From Acidimicrobiia bacterium (lineage in GTDB: Bacteria > Actinomycetota > Acidimicrobiia > Acidimicrobiales > SZUA-35), in assembly GCA_029857855.1 (NCBI GenBank), contig JAOUGG010000044.1:1-10519 (forward strand): 10,519 nucleotides of DNA. The letters are read 5' to 3'. How positions within the stretch are numbered: the first letter of the stretch is position 1; each line of letters starts with the position of its first letter. Below are positions 7,001 through 10,519 of the stretch, piece after piece. Position numbers and translations under genes: made by a program. Under the pieces are notes generated by a model that did no database searches, had not been told where the DNA came from, and saw only the letters and a program-made list of their open reading frames with translations.

Positions 7001-7944
7001 TCTGCCCCTTCGAGTCGAACCCGTGGGTTCAGCCAGGCGGTGAGCAGGTCGGCCAGCAGGGTCATGATCATTGAAAACACACCGACCACAAAAACCGATG
7101 CCATCAGCATCGGTACGTCACGATCCTCGGCCGCCTTGGCGATGAGCAGACCCAACCCCTTGTAGTTGAACATGGTCTCGGTCACCAAAAGCCCACCTAG
7201 CAAGTAGCTCATCTGCGATGCGATGACAGCAATGGTCGGCAACATGGCGTTGCGGAGTACGTGGCGCCTCATGACCTGCAGCCACGTCAAACCCTTGAGG
7301 GTCGCCGTCCTGGTGTAGTCGGCGGCCAGGGCATTGATCGTGCCCGCCCGCGCCATTCGGGCGATATAGCCGAACAAGATGGCACTCAGCGTGAGCGCTG
7401 GCAGCACAATGGCTTTGAGTTGCTCACCGATCGTTCCGTCGCCCGAACCACCGGGCGGCAGCCATTTGAGGCGAACGGCAAAGACCAGAATCAACACGAT
7501 GCCGACTACGAACTCGGGGGTCACGGCTAACGTCAAGCCAACGATGGTGATGATCCGGTCGGTTGGCCGACCCTTACGGAATGCGGCGATTGCTCCCCCG
7601 ATGATGCCGAGAGGAATCACGATGACCAACGTCGCCAAGGCCAGCTTGAGCGAGGCTACGAACGCTCCGGGCAAGAAGTCCATGACCGGGGCTCGGAACT
7701 TGTATGACTCGCCGAAATCGCCTCGAAAAGCATCACCGGCCCAGCGCAGGTATCGAATGTGCACCGGACCGTTGAGCCCTAGTTCTTCATTGAGATTGTC
7801 AACCGACTGCTGTTCGGCGAACGGACCAAGAATGGCCCGCCCCACACTGCCCGGCAGGACCGATGCCACCAGAAACACCACCATGCTCAGGAGCACCAAG
7901 GTGATAACGGCAAGCCCAAGCCGACGTATGAGGTAGCGGGTCAT
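6997..7944 (-). CDS. ABC transporter permease, DppB/OppB type
   Basis: A 315-residue inner-membrane permease, the partner of the DppC-type subunit. The family N-terminus MTRYLIRRLGLAVITLVLLS carries the first helix (about 9-30). A periplasmic or extracellular loop follows, including ELGLNGPVHIRYLRW (54-68) and GDFGESY (75-81). Further helices lie at about 97-121, 133-157, 178-194, 236-255 and 280-304. The EAA loop DYTRTATLKGLTWLQVMRRH is at 209-228 with the LRNAMLP end at 230-236, so the glycine (G218) is kept. The start ATG at 7944 is 9 bases after the solute-binding-protein stop. No strong ribosome binding site is visible (AAGAG is about 13 bases away), suggesting coupling to the upstream gene. 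The 4-base overlap with the next gene marks a single operon. Confidence 0.94.
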   Translation of the reverse strand: MTRYLIRRLGLAVITLVLLSMVVFLVASVLPGSVGRAILGPFAEQQSVDNLNEELGLNGPVHIRYLRWAGDAFRGDFGESYKFRAPVMDFLPGAFVASLKLALATLVIVIPLGIIGGAIAAFRKGRPTDRIITIVGLTLAVTPEFVVGIVLILVFAVRLKWLPPGGSGDGTIGEQLKAIVLPALTLSAILFGYIARMARAGTINALAADYTRTATLKGLTWLQVMRRHVLRNAMLPTIAVIASQMSYLLGGLLVTETMFNYKGLGLLIAKAAEDRDVPMLMASVFVVGVFSMIMTLLADLLTAWLNPRVRLEGAE

Positions 7945-7953
7945 CCCGACTAG

Positions 7954-9720
7954 CTAGCTCTTCGCTGCCTGGTCGGTGTAGACGTACCCCATGGCCCCGG
8001 TGACCACGCCGGAGATGTTGGTCTTGACGGCCGACAGGTAGTTGTAGTTGTACGGGAAGATGATGGGCACCTCGTCAACCAGCAGGGTCTGGATTTTGGC
8101 CGAGGCGGCCTGCTGCGACTGCAGATCGGTCGACGCCGAATACTCGTCGACCAATGCGTCATAGGTGGGGTTGGCGAACTCGGCACCGTTCCACACCCCG
8201 CCCTTGTCCGCTGACTTGAGCGGTGCGGCCAGGAAGACATCAGGCACACCTCGGTGGCCGTAATCGGTGATGCCAATGTCGGATCCGGGGACTGATTCGT
8301 CCCACGACACCCAGTAGTTGTCGTAGTAGTCATCACGCATCTCGATTGTGATGTTGATCCCCAACTCTCGAGCCGCGTTCTGCACAATCACGGCCAGGTC
8401 GGGAATCTCCTGAGTCCCAAAACCGTAAAGGGTCGTGTCGAAACCATCGGGCGCAGCTTCGGCCATAAGGGCCTTGGCCTTGTCGAGGTTGTACTCCTGC
8501 TTAACCGGGGTGCCGGTTGAGGGGAACACATCGAAGAAGGGCGAGTCATTGGCGATGTTGGCCTTGCCGCTGAACAGTCCGTCGATAATGGCGCCACGGT
8601 CCATGGCCATTGCCAGAGCCTGACGGACTCGTTTGTCGGCGAACGGTCCTTTCGAGGTACGGAGATGGATCTGACGATGGGCAGTTGAGGGGTGTTCGAT
8701 GACGTTGACATCGGGGTTGTCGAGCAACGATTCGCCGCCGGAAACCGAGAACTGCGACATGACGTCGAGTTCGCCCGAGGTAAAGGCCGTGATCTGAGCG
8801 GCCAAGTCGTCGATGAACTGGAACTCGATCTTTTCGATCGGGGCCGCCGGACCCCAGTAGTTCGGATTGCGTACCAGCGTCGCCCCCTTGACACCATCGT
8901 AGCTTTCGATCATGTAAGCGCCGGTGGTCGGAATGTTGGCCGTGGCAAAGGCTGATGTGTCGGTAACCGAGGCTGGGAGAACAAACGAGTTGTAGTTGTC
9001 GGACGAGACGATGTACGGGAAGTTACCCATCGGGCCATCGAGACGGAACAACACCGTGTTGTCATCGACGGCGGTGATGCCGCCAGGGGACAACCGACCG
9101 ACTTCAAACGCCGAAAGAGCGTTGGAGTTGTTGTCGGGGTCAACCAGCCGCTCCATGGTGGCCACGACGTCGGCGGCGGTGACGGGCGTTCCATCGTTGA
9201 ACGTGGCGGCAGGATTGAGCTTGAACGTCCACTCCGAGCCGTCAGCGTTTGGCGACCATTCGGTTGCCAACAGGGGCGAGAGTGACAGATCGGGATTGGA
9301 CGTCAGCAACGTCTGCCCGACCGAGCTCAAGATCGTCAACCCGTTTTGATCGTTGATCAAGACCGGGTCGAGATTGGCCGACGCTGCTGACGGCGTCCCC
9401 GAACCGATAACCAGCAAAGCGGCCGCAGCGGTTGATCCGGTGTCCTCTTCGCTGCTGGTGTCTTCTCCGCCGCTCGTGTCCTCCGTGTTGCCGGTGTCCT
9501 CGTCGACCGCGGTTGCGTCTTGCCCGGCGTCGTCACTTGAGCCACACGCGGCGATGAGGGCACCGATTGTCGGTACAGACATTCCAACGATGGTGCCCCG
9601 GACCAGAAAAGCTCGGCGAGTGAGCCGACCTGCCGCGTATTCGTCGATCACATGGTTGCCGATTTCGCCTTGCGAGCGCCGAATGGCGTCGAGTTGGCGA
9701 GGGTCACGTTTGCTGCTCAT
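7954..9720 (-). CDS. Extracellular solute-binding lipoprotein (SBP_bac_5, DppA/OppA type)
   Basis: A 588-residue ligand-capturing subunit of the importer, anchored outside the cell by a lipid. The N-terminus has a twin-arginine signal (TRRAFLV, R35-R36), a hydrophobic stretch to about 57, and a lipobox ending IAAC with C59 as the lipidated residue. An acidic, low-complexity Asp/Glu/Ser/Thr/Gly linker follows (about 61-97). The SBP_bac_5 fold then runs from about 100 to the end: WTFKLNP and FNDGTPVTAADV at 164-185, NPNYWG at 285-290, FADKRVRQALAMAMDR at 360-375, VPIIFPYNYNYLSAV at 551-565. ATG at 9720 is chosen because AGAGGA lies 6 bases upstream (9727-9732). The frame runs open for 55 more codons to 9885, but those residues look non-coding and would bury the signal. 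It is the first and probably most strongly expressed gene of the operon. Ligand unknown; peptides, amines or sugars are all possible for this fold. Confidence 0.94.
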   Translation of the reverse strand: MSSKRDPRQLDAIRRSQGEIGNHVIDEYAAGRLTRRAFLVRGTIVGMSVPTIGALIAACGSSDDAGQDATAVDEDTGNTEDTSGGEDTSSEEDTGSTAAAALLVIGSGTPSAASANLDPVLINDQNGLTILSSVGQTLLTSNPDLSLSPLLATEWSPNADGSEWTFKLNPAATFNDGTPVTAADVVATMERLVDPDNNSNALSAFEVGRLSPGGITAVDDNTVLFRLDGPMGNFPYIVSSDNYNSFVLPASVTDTSAFATANIPTTGAYMIESYDGVKGATLVRNPNYWGPAAPIEKIEFQFIDDLAAQITAFTSGELDVMSQFSVSGGESLLDNPDVNVIEHPSTAHRQIHLRTSKGPFADKRVRQALAMAMDRGAIIDGLFSGKANIANDSPFFDVFPSTGTPVKQEYNLDKAKALMAEAAPDGFDTTLYGFGTQEIPDLAVIVQNAARELGINITIEMRDDYYDNYWVSWDESVPGSDIGITDYGHRGVPDVFLAAPLKSADKGGVWNGAEFANPTYDALVDEYSASTDLQSQQAASAKIQTLLVDEVPIIFPYNYNYLSAVKTNISGVVTGAMGYVYTDQAAKS

Positions 9721-9897
9721 TGTCGATCCTCTTTTGGAGTTCACGTTCGTTCGACTACAACGGGCACAATTGTCGCGCACATAGGGGCCGTCAGAGGGAG
9801 ATCGTGTACTTTTTGTCACATCGTAAGTCAGTGGTAAATCAGTGATGGTCGTTGAAGAGCGGCGACGAAGCCGCTCGGAGAGCACGAGGCTTCTGCC
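9721..9897. promoter_or_regulatory. Divergent control region between the importer operon and the Rieske gene
   Basis: This 177-base gap must hold promoters in both directions. Plus strand: TTGTCA at 9813-9818 with TAAATC at 9835-9840, a weak pair 16 bases apart. Minus strand: CTGACT and TACACG, 17 bases apart, lie within about 9803-9831 and are also weak. A perfect 8-bp palindrome ACAATTGT at 9766-9773 could be part of an operator for the importer. The minus-strand ribosome binding site AGAGGA is at 9727-9732. No regulator gene is present in the window. The promoter assignments are guesses from short matches. Confidence 0.4.
9857..9876 (+). promoter_or_regulatory. Hairpin in the leader of the Rieske oxygenase gene
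   Basis: GAGCGGC (9857-9863) and GCCGCTC (9870-9876) form a perfect 7-bp, mostly G/C stem around the 6-base loop GACGAA. It ends 9 bases before the GAGG ribosome binding site at 9886-9889. No T run follows, so a rho-independent terminator is unlikely. It may stabilise the transcript, regulate translation, or, as DNA, form part of an operator. Confidence 0.4.
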
Positions 9898-10519
9898 ATG
9901 GACCCAACCGACTCGGTGACGTCAGCGTCAGGTTTGCGACAGGTCGCTCAGGCCCTACGCCAAGCGGGTGTGGCCGGCTACGACCGGAGTTGGTCGATGC
10001 CAGCGGCGTTCTACAACGATCCAGCGGTGCTCGATGTGGAACGTGAACAGCTCTTTTCAAAGGAGTGGATCTGTATCGGTCGGGCCGACGAGATTCCCGA
10101 GCCTGGCAGCTCCATGAGTTTCCAGCTCTGCGACGAACCGCTGGTGGCGGTCCGGGACGCCGACGACACAATTCGGGTCTTGTCAAACGTGTGCCGTCAC
10201 CGAGGGGCATTGCTCGTCACGGGAAAGGGCTCGGGATCACACCTGATGTGCCCCTATCACCAGTGGTCCTATGAACTTGACGGACGTCTGGCCCGGGCGC
10301 CCCGGATGGAGACCCACGCCGAGTTCGAACCGGCCGCCTGCCGACTGCCCGAATTCGCTTGCGAGCAGTGGATGGGGTTCATTTTCGTGTCGCTCAACCC
10401 CGATCCAGCCCCGTTGACTCCCCGACTGGCCGATCTGGAGGCCAAGGTCTGCAACTACCACATGGAGGAGATGGCGACCCGATTCGTCTCCGAAGAGGTT
10501 TGGCCAACAAATTGGAAAG
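9898..10519 (+). CDS. Rieske non-haem iron oxygenase, alpha subunit (5' part; runs off the window)
   Basis: The first 207 residues of an aromatic-ring-hydroxylating-dioxygenase-type alpha subunit, open to the window end. The Rieske [2Fe-2S] motif is complete: C99-R-H101, 16 residues, then C118-P-Y-H121 (CPYHQWSYELDGRL). The lead-in DVEREQLFSKEWICIGRADEIPEPG at 46-70 is typical of the family. The final residues WPTNWK (202-207) match the conserved stretch just before the mononuclear iron ligands, which therefore lie beyond the edge. ATG at 9898 is the first start after an in-frame stop at 9853-9855 and has GAGG at 9886-9889, 8 bases upstream. The family covers aromatic dioxygenases and N-demethylating monooxygenases of glycine betaine, carnitine, choline and stachydrine; the substrate cannot be set from this half. 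It would need a reductase partner, not seen here. It is divergent from the importer operon, suggesting shared control. Confidence 0.93.
   Translation, partial: MDPTDSVTSASGLRQVAQALRQAGVAGYDRSWSMPAAFYNDPAVLDVEREQLFSKEWICIGRADEIPEPGSSMSFQLCDEPLVAVRDADDTIRVLSNVCRHRGALLVTGKGSGSHLMCPYHQWSYELDGRLARAPRMETHAEFEPAACRLPEFACEQWMGFIFVSLNPDPAPLTPRLADLEAKVCNYHMEEMATRFVSEEVWPTNWK

Noticed and set aside
7950..7959. TAGCTAGCTA palindrome between the binding-protein and DppB genes as a regulatory site
   Set aside because: It spans the stop codon and the 9-base gap inside an operon. It is too short and too constrained by coding to claim a function.
9721..9885. N-terminal extension of the binding lipoprotein by 55 residues
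   Set aside because: The extension lacks a ribosome binding site as good as that before 9720, would place the Tat/lipoprotein signal about 90 residues inside the protein, and reads through the divergent promoter region.
9839..10210. Minus-strand open frame opposite the Rieske gene
   Set aside because: The plus strand encodes a clear Rieske cluster motif; the opposite frame is low-complexity Arg/Pro sequence.

Overview
The window looks like chromosome from a high-GC bacterium, most likely an actinobacterium. The reasons are strong G/C preference at third codon positions, GTG/TTG starts, a MoxR-DUF58-VWA operon in the same order as Rv1479-Rv1480-Rv1481 of Mycobacterium tuberculosis, a Tat-type lipoprotein, and a likely leaderless gene. 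No RNA gene, insertion sequence, integrase, CRISPR array or phage gene is visible. Seven complete genes and one partial gene fill almost all of the window, and no gene-free stretch exceeds about 210 bases.

Region 1 (35-3092, + strand) is a tight three-gene operon: a MoxR AAA+ ATPase, a DUF58 protein and a membrane-anchored von Willebrand A (VWA) protein with an intact MIDAS metal site. Such sets are thought to work as ATPase chaperones that assemble or activate envelope or metal-dependent protein complexes.

Region 2 (3300-4115, + strand) is a single Fe(II)/2-oxoglutarate-dependent oxygenase gene of the phytanoyl-CoA dioxygenase-like fold. Its only possible canonical start is a GTG placed exactly where transcription would begin from a TAAAAT -10 box, so it is probably translated from a leaderless mRNA. 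It converges on region 3 with only 21 bases between the stop codons.

Region 3 (9720 down to 4137, - strand) is a complete peptide/nickel-class (Dpp/Opp) ABC importer operon: solute-binding lipoprotein, two permeases and one protein carrying both ATPase domains. Each junction is a 4-base ATGA overlap or a 9-base gap.

Region 4 (9898 to the window end, + strand) is the 5' part of a Rieske non-haem iron oxygenase alpha subunit. It is transcribed away from the importer across a 177-base divergent control region that contains a perfect 7-bp hairpin in the Rieske leader.

Reading across genes: one importer flanked by two different non-haem iron oxygenases suggests a locus for uptake and oxidative breakdown or modification of a small molecule, possibly an amino acid, peptide or quaternary amine. 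The substrate cannot be read from this sequence. Codon use differs on the two sides of about position 3100-3300: G/C at third positions is near-saturated in region 1 and clearly lower in regions 2 and 3. The catabolic block may therefore have been acquired separately.
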